Shown here: one piece after another, positions 25,406-32,671 of the stretch
Numbering within the stretch: the first letter of the stretch is position 1
How the letters are laid out: every line of letters starts with the position of its first letter
Assembly (NCBI GenBank): GCA_018396565.1
Contig: JAGTQO010000004.1
Coordinates: 1-41,609 of the forward strand
Direction of reading: 5' to 3'
From: Candidatus Bathyarchaeota archaeon
Lineage (GTDB): Archaea; Thermoproteota; Bathyarchaeia; 40CM-2-53-6; RBG-13-38-9
DNA: 41,609 bases
Notes under the pieces: model-generated
The model's database searches: none
The model's input: the letters and a program-made list of their open reading frames with translations, nothing else
Told to the model about the DNA's origin: nothing
Program-made: the position numbers and the translations under genes

Positions 25406-25457
25406 ACCCCTCGATAGTGGGGTTAAACTTGGCCTCCACAATCTCTGTGGGGGTTTA
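25406..25457 (+). terminator. Two hairpins between convergent genes
   Basis: ACCCC/GGGGT (25406-25410 with 25419-25423) forms a 5-bp stem. CCTCCACA pairs with TGTGGGGG (25433-25440 with 25446-25453) in an 8-bp stem around ATCTC, followed by TTTAT. They lie between the convergent Ost1-like and DapA-Fae genes and could stop transcripts from either side. Archaea often need only a T-run, so a structured regulatory RNA element is also possible. Confidence 0.4.
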
Positions 25458-25524
25458 TCAATAGTCCATTCTTGGCCGGGGACCTACCTTTAACGACTTA
25501 TGGGCGGCTTGCGCGATGGCTTGC

Positions 25525-26994
25525 TCACGGTGAGTACTTGAATGGGTGCTTGGCCCTCTCCTTATTCTCTAACAATTCTTCTATTGTGGGTCTACCTTCG
25601 AGAGCCCTCCTGATGGCGTGTCTCACAGCTTTATAATTGTTTATGTAGACCCTTCTCCTATCGACGGCTGAAGGATGTATGAACACGTTCACCATAATGA
25701 TCAGGCTCTCGACAGACCTTTCAGGGATCAGACCTTCAGCTACGCTGTCAACCACAGCCTTTGCGACAGCTGCTTGGGCTGGACCGTAGATTATGCTTGC
25801 CTGCCTCATGCTCTTTATGGTTACTGTAGGTATTATCAGTGTCGTCGGCTTCACTGCGAGGTTCGGTTCAAGAATCGCTATTAGAGGTTCATGTCCGGCT
25901 GATGGCGTCGCCTTGGCTTTGACGAAGGCCTCTCCAACAGGGCCGTCTTTGAGTCCGATGATGACCTCGACATGAGCGACCTCAGCCCCATCCCCGGCGA
26001 GGCCCTCCCCAACCCTTATCTCAGGGCCCTCCACCGGCACCATATCTTTGACAGCGAATTCGGAGGCGCCGCCTCGGACAGCTATCTCAGGGGCGAGAGC
26101 TCTACGCTCAATCTTCCCAACCCTCTCCAACTCTATTCTCAACTCCTCAAAGTCTTCGTATGAGAGTTCGCCTCCCACCGATAGTGGGAGCCTGACAGGG
26201 CCTACTTTGATATTCATCATGTTGAGGGCTGCCTTGGCTCCGACAGGCCCGCTCTTAACGATTATTCTACATATCTTCTGGATGCTTGTCTGAATCTTTT
26301 GGGCCTCAGCCATATTCTCCTTAAATCTGCGGTATAGTCTGAGCCAAATATCCGGTATGAAGTTTGCACTGGCAAGGATCATTCCTGATGCGCCTGCGGC
26401 TAGGGCTGGGAGAACAACTTCATCATGGCCGCAGAGAATCGAGAGTCTCGAACCTGTCTTCTCTATGACAGTAAGTATATACTTTATCTCGCCGCTACTG
26501 TCTTTTAAGCCTAATATATTCGGTATCTCAACGAGGTCTTCGACCATCTGCCAACTCAAGTTAACACCAGTGGCTTGTGGAATATTGTATAGGACTATTG
26601 GTAGATCAACCTTGTCCGCCAGGACCCTGTAATGTTCATATATACCCCTATCTGTAGGTTTATGGTAGTAGGGTGTGACAACCAAGGCGGCGTCTGCGCC
26701 TACATCCTTGGCGTGGCGTGTAAGTTCAACAGCTGCATTTGTGCTGCTGTGGCCTGTTCCCGCGATTACAGGAACCTTACCGTTTGCTTGGTCGACAACA
26801 TATTCTACGACCCTCTTACGCTCCTCAAGGGTGAGGTTCTGGCACTCCCCAGTCGTTCCACATGGAACCAGGCCGTTTACTCCACTCTCAACGGTGTAGT
26901 CTACAAGCCTCCTCAATCTGGCCTCATCGATTTCCTCCCCCGAATCTGTGAAGGGTGTGACGAGGGCGGGGAAGACTCCCTCCAGCCTCAACAT
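25525..26994 (-). CDS. DapA-family aldolase fused to formaldehyde-activating enzyme (Fae)
   Basis: This is a two-domain enzyme of 489 residues. Residues 1-295 are a DapA/NAL-type class I aldolase: CGTTGE (45-50), Tyr136 in YNIPQATG, and the Schiff-base Lys164 in GLKDSSG. The Arg that binds aspartate semialdehyde in true dihydrodipicolinate synthase (YNxPxRTG) is Ala141, so lysine synthesis is unlikely. Residues about 325-489 are a full Fae domain: VGEGLAGDGAEVAH with the conserved active-site His341, EPNLAVKPTTLIIP, YGPAQAAVAKAV, VNVFIHPSA and the KHPF end. Fae joins formaldehyde to tetrahydromethanopterin. Inferred role: an aldolase that releases or uses formaldehyde with pyruvate, coupled to C1 metabolism, as in Fae-Hps fusions. 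There is no frame break between the domains. Confidence 0.88.
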   Translation of the reverse strand: MLRLEGVFPALVTPFTDSGEEIDEARLRRLVDYTVESGVNGLVPCGTTGECQNLTLEERKRVVEYVVDQANGKVPVIAGTGHSSTNAAVELTRHAKDVGADAALVVTPYYHKPTDRGIYEHYRVLADKVDLPIVLYNIPQATGVNLSWQMVEDLVEIPNILGLKDSSGEIKYILTVIEKTGSRLSILCGHDEVVLPALAAGASGMILASANFIPDIWLRLYRRFKENMAEAQKIQTSIQKICRIIVKSGPVGAKAALNMMNIKVGPVRLPLSVGGELSYEDFEELRIELERVGKIERRALAPEIAVRGGASEFAVKDMVPVEGPEIRVGEGLAGDGAEVAHVEVIIGLKDGPVGEAFVKAKATPSAGHEPLIAILEPNLAVKPTTLIIPTVTIKSMRQASIIYGPAQAAVAKAVVDSVAEGLIPERSVESLIIMVNVFIHPSAVDRRRVYINNYKAVRHAIRRALEGRPTIEELLENKERAKHPFKYSP

Positions 26995-27120
26995 GTCTTG
27001 AAGATCTCCATTACTTTCTCAAACTATCCAAGAAACTATGAGATTGATTCAAAAATGGTGGGATGACATTCCTGTTCTTGTCCTGAACGTTGACGTCATC
27101 AGCCTGGACTATCATCCCTT

Positions 27121-27444
27121 CTATGTAGACGACTCTGCTTGTGTGGTCTCAGCTTTCGACTTACCCTCAGTCCTCAAAGTTATCTCTATGGAGGAGACTG
27201 ATCTCTTACCTCCCTCCTTAGTCTGAACCTCCTCGGTTCCTATTGTTACGTTCTCGATCCTTAGGCTGTCAAGGAATCTTCTCTTGGTTACTTGAGCTAC
27301 ATCTACGGCAGTTGTTATGGCCCTTCCCCTCGCCTTCAATATCACCTCATTACTGCCGCTGCTTATTAGGCTCACAACAGACAGTACATAGGTCATTACA
27401 GGTTTCTTTCCTACAAGAACAACATTCGGTTGCAAACCAGCCAT
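27121..27444 (-). CDS. albA: Alba chromatin protein
   Basis: This is a small DNA/RNA-binding chromosomal protein of archaea. The 107 residues match Alba: NVVLVGKKPVMTYVLSVVSLI with the acetylated-lysine site region KKP, then EVILKARGRAITTAVDVAQVTKRRFL, and the beta-hairpin IENVTIGTEEV. The C-terminal 20 residues are a polar tail (KSKAETTQAESST). A G-rich stretch (GGGGATGAGAG) precedes ATG 27444. Confidence 0.95.
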   Translation of the reverse strand: MAGLQPNVVLVGKKPVMTYVLSVVSLISSGSNEVILKARGRAITTAVDVAQVTKRRFLDSLRIENVTIGTEEVQTKEGGKRSVSSIEITLRTEGKSKAETTQAESST

Positions 27445-27577
27445 CTCTCATCCCCTGCAAGACGTAGTGTGGAGGTACATAGATTTAAAAGTAACCCATC
27501 CATCAAGGTCAGGTAGCCTATAGGACTTTCAAGGGTAAGCTCAAACAGTAGGTCTGTTTAGTTGAGCCGGTGCCTTA

Positions 27578-28426
27578 ATGTCCCGTAGAAAACCTAGACA
27601 TAAGAAGCGTAGGCTCGGGGAAAAGGCCGTTGAGATAGTCTCAATTATTTTGATGGTCGGCCTGATAGTCTTTGTTTTCCAGAATTGGCTCGTCAAACCT
27701 GAGAGGGCGAGTGTAACTTCAGAGAGGAGAGCTGCCCTCATAGACCAGCTCTCAATATCCTTCCCAAACCAGACTTTTGTGGCTGAGTTCAAGAAGATCT
27801 TCAGAGACGCCGGTTTCACGGTTGATGTGTATAGTGGCTCCGAGGTCACCATCGAACTTTACAGGCAACTCCCCCTTATGGGTTACAGGGTCATAGTCCT
27901 CAGGGTCCACCAATCGACACCAGTAGAATATCTTTTACCAAGCAGTAGGCCGGTGAAGGGGCCGCCGGTCTACCTATTCACAGGTGAGCCTTATAATGAG
28001 CATAAGTATGTTATCGAACAGTTGACTGACCTGGTTGTTCCTGCGAGGGAGATAAACGGTTCAAAGATCTACTTTGCAATTGGACCGAAGTTTGTCCATT
28101 CGATGCAGGGTAGATTTCAGAATACGATAATAATACTTGCAGGCTGCTCAGGACTTTACAGCGCTGAGCTGGCCGACTCATTCATAGTCAAGGGAGCATC
28201 GGCGGTCGTTGGATGGCAGAGGTTTGTGCAGATTGAATATACGGACAAGGCGATAAGTCGCTTCCTCAGAGCTACTATCCTTGATAGGACCACCATATAC
28301 AGGGGTATGCTTCTGACATACACCGACGTCGGGTTAGATCCATTGTACAAGACGAATATGATATGTTACCCTGAGGAGAGGAGTAGCCTCACATTCGAGG
28401 AGGCATTCACGCTACCATCCAGCTGA
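27578..28426 (+). CDS. Membrane-anchored protein with caspase/CHAT-like domain
   Basis: This is a 282-residue protein I do not know by name. A very basic N-terminus (SRRKPRHKKRR) precedes one transmembrane helix (about residues 17-39), so the rest should face outside. Residues 75-235 look like an alpha/beta caspase-haemoglobinase fold: a strand ending in His111 (VIVLRVHQS) and a strand with Cys190 in IIILAGCSGLYSAELADSFIVKGASAVVGW, the arrangement of a His-Cys dyad in CHAT and C25 peptidases. The usual HG after the His strand is HQ here. It stands alone between Alba and the homocysteine cluster. The fold is inferred from pattern only. Confidence 0.5.
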   Translation: MSRRKPRHKKRRLGEKAVEIVSIILMVGLIVFVFQNWLVKPERASVTSERRAALIDQLSISFPNQTFVAEFKKIFRDAGFTVDVYSGSEVTIELYRQLPLMGYRVIVLRVHQSTPVEYLLPSSRPVKGPPVYLFTGEPYNEHKYVIEQLTDLVVPAREINGSKIYFAIGPKFVHSMQGRFQNTIIILAGCSGLYSAELADSFIVKGASAVVGWQRFVQIEYTDKAISRFLRATILDRTTIYRGMLLTYTDVGLDPLYKTNMICYPEERSSLTFEEAFTLPSS

Positions 28427-28700
28427 TTTGTAATCGATATGGTCATCCGACAGTTTGAAAGTGGTGTCCGACATCCTATTATCGTGATGTGTGTTTTATA
28501 TTCGAGTGAAATCAAGCCGACTACGCGCCATCTGGGATATCTCTTAAAGGGCCTCGTCACAGAATCATGAATATACCACTCCAAGCTGCTGATGAGTTGA
28601 CCATGCGCTGATTACGTTGCTTGTTGTTGGAAGATTAAATTCCTATAGGAATATTTTTCCTATTAAAGTATTAATATTTGAGTAGGAGACGTTCAGGGAC
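28427..28700. other. Intergenic region carrying the promoter of the homocysteine cluster
   Basis: No gene is recognised in these 274 bases. The right end holds a palindrome (28639-28652), then an AT-rich TATA-like run (TATTAAAG, near 28661) and AGGAG (near 28684-28688) before ATG 28701. The left 200 bases are featureless to me apart from CTGATGA/CTGA words that do not form a proper C/D RNA. Confidence 0.4.
28639..28652. promoter_or_regulatory. Perfect 14-bp palindrome, candidate operator of the hcy cluster
   Basis: ATTCCTATAGGAAT is a perfect 14-bp inverted repeat. Its right arm (AGGAA) is also followed after five bases by TTCCT, making a second overlapping inverted repeat. It lies about 10-20 bases upstream of the TATA-like element of the aspartate-semialdehyde sulfurtransferase gene, a place where an archaeal regulator could control the BRE/TATA site. 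Confidence 0.45.
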
Positions 28701-30200
28701 ATGGAAATCCGTAGAACAGTCGAAGAGATCAATGAGAAGATTGAGAGGGGAGACGCCGTAGTTGTAACTGCTGAAGAGATGACTGAGATAGTTAAGAGTA
28801 AGGGGGTTCACGTTGCCGCTAGGGAGGTGGATGTGGTTACGACAGGTACATTCGGCGCAATGTGCAGTTCAGGGGTCTTCATCAACTTCGGCCATACAGA
28901 CCCTCCGATAAAGATGGATAGGGTCACATTGAACGGTGTGGAGGCATACCATGGGAACGCAGCGGTCGACGTATACTTGGGAGCTACGAAGATGCATCCT
29001 GAGAAGATGTTTGAGTATGGTGGGGGCCACGTCATCGAGGATCTGGTCTCAGGTAGGGAGATAGAGGTTGTGGCGTCAGGGTTCCAGACCGACTGTTACC
29101 CAAGAAAATCTGTGAGGACGACGATAACTATCGACGACCTCAACCAAGCTATCCTTTGCAACCCCCGAAACGGCTACCAGAGATATAACGCCGCGTCGAA
29201 CGGTAGGGATGAACTCATCTACACCTACATGGGTAAACTCCTTCCGAACTATGGGAACGCAACCTTCTCAGGGTCAGGGGAACTCAACCCACTGACAAAC
29301 GACCCTGACTACGAGACTATAGGGGTTGGAACCAGAATATTTCTAGGCGGAGGCATAGGATATGTAACAGGTCCGGGGACCCAGCATGATCCAGTGAACG
29401 GCTTCGGAACTCTCATGGTTCAGGGAGACCTCAAAAGGATGAGTCCAAGATTCTTGAGGGGAGGCAGCTTCACAAATTACGGCACAACCCTGTACGTCGG
29501 CCTCGGCATACCCATACCTGTGTTGAATGAAGGCATAGCGGAGAAGACAGGGATCAGTGACGAGGAGATAAAGACAAACCTTCTAGACTATGGAGTTCCA
29601 CGTAGGAGCAGGCCCATACTCAAGCAGACAGACTATGCGGAGCTCAAATCTGGCAAGATAGTGTTCAGAGACAGATCGATCCACGTCAGCTCCCTGTCAA
29701 GCCTGAAGATGGCAAGAGAGGTTGCGTCTACATTGAAGAGATGGATTGAAGAAGGCACATTCCTGCTCACAAATCCTCAGGAGAGGTTGCCATTGCAAGG
29801 AACCATGAAGCCCATGAAGGTTGTTGAGGAGACGCTTTTCGCAAGGCACATAATGGCGCCTGCAGTAACCTGCCATCCAGACGAAGATCTAGATACAATA
29901 GCAGCAAGAATCATTGAAGAGAAGGTCAATCATGTAGTGGTTGTGACACCTGAGAAGAAGCTGAGAGGCATCATCACCTCATTCGACATAACAAAGGCTG
30001 TTGCCTTGAAGGAGAAAGACCTCTCAAAGGTGATGACCCACCAAGTCATAACCGCATCGCCAGATGAGCCTATCGAGTCATGTGCAAAGAAGATGCAGAA
30101 GCACGACATATCAGCATTACCTGTCACCGACATCGACGGGATCGTCATCGGAATAGTTACGAGTGAAAGAATAAGTAGACTCTTCGGAGAGTACCGGTGA
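28701..30200 (+). CDS. L-aspartate semialdehyde sulfurtransferase (DUF39 + CBS pair; MA1821 type)
   Basis: The enzyme makes homocysteine by moving sulfide onto aspartate semialdehyde, the anaerobic methanogen-type route. The 499-residue protein has the DUF39 domain (about 1-370) with the two cysteines expected from MA1821, C55 (GAMCSSG) and C132 (TDCYP), and glycine-rich FLGGGIGYVTGPGTQHDP. Two CBS domains follow (about 385-499: ARHIMAPAVTCHPDEDL and VMTHQVITASPDEPI), which may bind a nucleotide or SAM. Its stop is directly followed by the ATG of its ferredoxin partner. Confidence 0.92.
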   Translation: MEIRRTVEEINEKIERGDAVVVTAEEMTEIVKSKGVHVAAREVDVVTTGTFGAMCSSGVFINFGHTDPPIKMDRVTLNGVEAYHGNAAVDVYLGATKMHPEKMFEYGGGHVIEDLVSGREIEVVASGFQTDCYPRKSVRTTITIDDLNQAILCNPRNGYQRYNAASNGRDELIYTYMGKLLPNYGNATFSGSGELNPLTNDPDYETIGVGTRIFLGGGIGYVTGPGTQHDPVNGFGTLMVQGDLKRMSPRFLRGGSFTNYGTTLYVGLGIPIPVLNEGIAEKTGISDEEIKTNLLDYGVPRRSRPILKQTDYAELKSGKIVFRDRSIHVSSLSSLKMAREVASTLKRWIEEGTFLLTNPQERLPLQGTMKPMKVVEETLFARHIMAPAVTCHPDEDLDTIAARIIEEKVNHVVVVTPEKKLRGIITSFDITKAVALKEKDLSKVMTHQVITASPDEPIESCAKKMQKHDISALPVTDIDGIVIGIVTSERISRLFGEYR

Positions 30201-30584
30201 ATGAAGGTACATTTGAGTTTCGACAGGGAAAGGACTACGAAGCCGATAATCTCAACCATAATCCTGAGTACAGGAGTTCAAATAAACATTCTCAGGGCGA
30301 AAGTCGACGAGGCAGGTGGAGAGGTTCTCGTCGAGATACCTGACGCCGAAGCAGAGATGGTGATGGATGCTTTCAGGAGTATGGGTGTCAAAGTCCATGT
30401 TGGAAGACATGTGGAGATACTGAGGGAGAGATGCATAGACTGTGGACACTGCATCACAATATGTCCGGTCGAAGCAATATATGCTGAGAGTGACCTGACT
30501 GTGAAACTGAACCAAGAGAAATGCGTAGACTGCGGCGCATGCATAGACTCATGCCCAACAAGGGCAATAAGGGTAATGCAGTAG
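30201..30584 (+). CDS. NIL-domain 2x[4Fe-4S] ferredoxin for homocysteine synthesis (MA1822 type)
   Basis: This is the partner of the sulfurtransferase: an N-terminal NIL domain (about residues 1-72) and two 4Fe-4S ferredoxin motifs, CIDCGHCITICP and CVDCGACIDSCP. In Methanosarcina the pair MA1821/MA1822 is needed for homocysteine formation, with the ferredoxin probably reducing a persulfide or disulfide. ATG 30201 abuts the stop of the upstream gene, so the two are translationally coupled. Confidence 0.93.
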   Translation: MKVHLSFDRERTTKPIISTIILSTGVQINILRAKVDEAGGEVLVEIPDAEAEMVMDAFRSMGVKVHVGRHVEILRERCIDCGHCITICPVEAIYAESDLTVKLNQEKCVDCGACIDSCPTRAIRVMQ

Positions 30585-30595
30585 GATGGGAATAC

Positions 30596-31336
30596 TTGGG
30601 TACTTCCAAAACATTCAGGGTAAAAAGATTTGTTGAGGACAAGTTGATAATTGTGAAGACAGACCATTACGATGCGGCGGAGGCAGCTTTCAAATCTATC
30701 AGAAACAACAGGAGAGCACTCAAAGAATACATTAGACGCTACCCCGAATTTCTATACGCCCTCGACCCCCTCCCAGTGAGAGGCGATGCTCCGGAGATAA
30801 TCTGCAGAATGGCCGAGGCGGCGGAGAGGGCTTCAGTAGGCCCGATGGCGGCTGTGGCTGGGGCACTCGCAGATATTGCGGCCGAGCAGATGGTGAGGGA
30901 AGGAGCAACAGTCGCAGTTGTCGAGAATGGCGGTGAGATATCTGCAAAGAGCGACTCAGACCTGAACATCGGCATATACGCTGGTGAGTCACCACTATCC
31001 GGAAAATTAGGTTTGAAGTTTCTCAAGAACGATCTCCCGGCTGGTGTAGCCACAAGTTCAGGGACTGTCAGCCACGCTCTCAGCCTCGGCTTCGCAGACT
31101 CGGTGACCGTGATAGCTGAGGATGCAGCCATCGCCGACGCGGCTGCAACAGCTGCCGGTAACGCAGTGTCATCAAATGATCTTCCGACCTCCATAAGCTC
31201 AGGTTTGGAGGCTGCTATGAGGATTAAAGGTGTGTGGGGCGCGCTGGTGATAAGGGGGAGCCATGTAGGAATGGCTGGCCGACTCCCAAGACTCCTACTC
31301 ATCGAGGGGAGGCCCGTAGACCTTCCTGAAATCTAA
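30596..31336 (+). CDS. UPF0280 (ApbE-superfamily, MA1715-like) protein of the homocysteine cluster
   Basis: This COG2122 protein is the third component linked to anaerobic homocysteine synthesis. Family landmarks are RYPEFLYALDPLPV, PMAAVAGALADIAAEQMVREGA, VVENGGEIS, GVATSSGTVSHALSLGFADSVTVIAEDAAIADAAATAAGNAV, like the FMN-binding folds of ApbE. TTG 30596 is chosen with AGGATGGG upstream and no overlap with the ferredoxin gene; in-frame ATGs at 30551 and 30521 would overlap it by 34 or 64 bases. Its last 42 bases overlap the end of the convergent nuclease-like gene. Confidence 0.88.
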   Translation: MGTSKTFRVKRFVEDKLIIVKTDHYDAAEAAFKSIRNNRRALKEYIRRYPEFLYALDPLPVRGDAPEIICRMAEAAERASVGPMAAVAGALADIAAEQMVREGATVAVVENGGEISAKSDSDLNIGIYAGESPLSGKLGLKFLKNDLPAGVATSSGTVSHALSLGFADSVTVIAEDAAIADAAATAAGNAVSSNDLPTSISSGLEAAMRIKGVWGALVIRGSHVGMAGRLPRLLLIEGRPVDLPEI

Positions 31337-32059
31337 CCTATACAGTTCAACACCTGAACCCCTACATGTCTCTCTCAGCCCACCACCATACCTTAGGCAG
31401 ACTATCATCTTGCGAACATTCTCCATCGGAATGCAGCTTGAACTTGAGTAGCCTGCGGCTAGCCTACAAACTTGAGCGGCAGATTGATCCCTCGCCGTTG
31501 TCTCAACCTCCACAACAACCACCCTACCCGAACAATCCCTCAGTAAGACATCTATGACGCCGGTAGGGGTCCTTACATTAACTCCGAGGAGGGTCAATCC
31601 CTCCTCAATCGCTTCTGGACAGTCTGAAATTATTCTGGTGAGGGGATCCTCAATTATGCCCCTTGCCTCAAGATACTGGTCAGGCCCATATCTGAGTATG
31701 TTATTGAGCGAATCCTCAACCCCCCTATATCTTGCTCCTAGAAGATGGGGATATACATCTACAGGCTCAGAGTCTCTCTCAAGTAGAACTATCGGCGTAT
31801 TCAAAAGGTTCAGCTGCTTACTCCTGGATAATGGTAGTGCATAATTTCTTGAGGTGACTATCCGACCCCTCACCTGGGGTGGGATATTCCTGATCTTGCT
31901 TCTCAAATTTTCAACCTCTTCGCTGGTCAAATTCTCTCCATCGAATATTCTATACTCAACCATCCACCTCTCGAATATCTCCTCCAATATTTTCCTCAAA
32001 CCTTGAATTCTGTAGGAGTATGCTCCCTTGCTGTGGATGTATAATGTTATTCTGTACAA
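31295..32059 (-). CDS. NucS/EndoMS-like PD-(D/E)xK nuclease-fold protein
   Basis: The 254-residue protein resembles the NucS (DUF91) architecture: an N-terminal beta-rich domain and a C-terminal restriction-nuclease-like core with GVIDVLLRDCSGRVVVVEVETTARDQSAAQVCRLAAGY. Asp170 and Glu184 match the metal ligands and the QxxxxxxxY segment is kept, but the ExK lysine is replaced (E184-V-E186). It may be inactive or use an altered site. It starts at TTG 32059, 21 bases after the ACT-regulator gene, so the two probably share a transcript. Known relatives cut mismatched or branched DNA. Confidence 0.55.
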   Translation of the reverse strand: MYRITLYIHSKGAYSYRIQGLRKILEEIFERWMVEYRIFDGENLTSEEVENLRSKIRNIPPQVRGRIVTSRNYALPLSRSKQLNLLNTPIVLLERDSEPVDVYPHLLGARYRGVEDSLNNILRYGPDQYLEARGIIEDPLTRIISDCPEAIEEGLTLLGVNVRTPTGVIDVLLRDCSGRVVVVEVETTARDQSAAQVCRLAAGYSSSSCIPMENVRKMIVCLRYGGGLRETCRGSGVELYRLDFRKVYGPPLDE

Positions 32060-32080
32060 TATGCTCCGATCCTTACTCTG

Positions 32081-32584
32081 TCAGTATATTGAGACCTTAG
32101 CTATTCCGGGGATCTTCAATACTTTAGGTATCAGGTCCCCAGGCAGCATCCTCTCAGCTATTAGGGTGAGTTTTGGTTCCGGTGAGAGTTCTGGATCGTC
32201 CACTATAGCTTGTCTGATGCTTATGTTCTCTTCAGCGATGAGTGTTGAGGCTTTAGCCAAGATCCCTACTGCATGTGGGTCGTGGGGGGTTATCTCCAAG
32301 ACGCCGAAACCCAGATGTTTCGCTATCTCCCTGAGGGAGAGGCCTGCCGACCTCATCCTGGCGAATATCTCTCTCAACTCAGGGTTGGATGTTATCGTCT
32401 GGATGGTCTTAACGACGGTTCTCCTATCTACACCCGCCGCCTTGGCTATTCTCACTGTCGGTATCTCTATTTGGTTGCAGTATATTCGGCCATCCCTTAT
32501 GGATAGTCCTGTCTCGACGAGGAGTCTGGCTACATCAAGTCTCTCTGGGTGTCCTTCCAAGTGTTTTGCTATCTTATTCCACAT
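32081..32584 (-). CDS. HTH-ACT-type regulator of amino acid metabolism
   Basis: This is a 167-residue protein. The first half has HTH-like helices: IPTVRIAKAAGVDRRTVVKTIQTI, then SAGLSLREIAKHLGFGVLEI. The second half resembles an ACT domain (AVGILAKASTLIAEENISIRQAIVDDPELSPEPKLTLIAERML, LIPKVLKIPGIAKVSIY), which binds small ligands such as amino acids. It matches the archaeal COG1707 group. It is divergent from trpB2 with an 87-base gap, so control of tryptophan-linked genes is a reasonable inference. Confidence 0.75.
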   Translation of the reverse strand: MWNKIAKHLEGHPERLDVARLLVETGLSIRDGRIYCNQIEIPTVRIAKAAGVDRRTVVKTIQTITSNPELREIFARMRSAGLSLREIAKHLGFGVLEITPHDPHAVGILAKASTLIAEENISIRQAIVDDPELSPEPKLTLIAERMLPGDLIPKVLKIPGIAKVSIY

Positions 32585-32591
32585 GACAAAT

Positions 32592-32628
32592 CAAGTATAT
32601 TTTTGTACACGAAAGATTAAAATATTTC
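32592..32628. promoter_or_regulatory. Divergent promoter region between the ACT regulator and trpB2
   Basis: CGAAAG followed by ATTAAAATAT (about 32610-32625) gives BRE/TATA for trpB2. The minus-strand reading of the same AT-rich run and of 32592-32605 can serve the regulator gene. An imperfect inverted repeat GTATA/TACAC with a 6-base spacer (about 32595-32610) lies beside it and is a weak operator candidate. The TATA spacing would allow a leaderless ATG 32645 as well as ATG 32672. Confidence 0.4.
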
Positions 32629-32671
32629 TCATGAGTCCAAGAAGATGCTAAAAAATACAGTAGTGATCAAG

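Noticed and set aside
30739..31302. Long open frame antisense to the UPF0280 gene
   Set aside because: It is a low-complexity shadow (Ser/Pro/Ala-rich) of a well-recognised gene on the plus strand.
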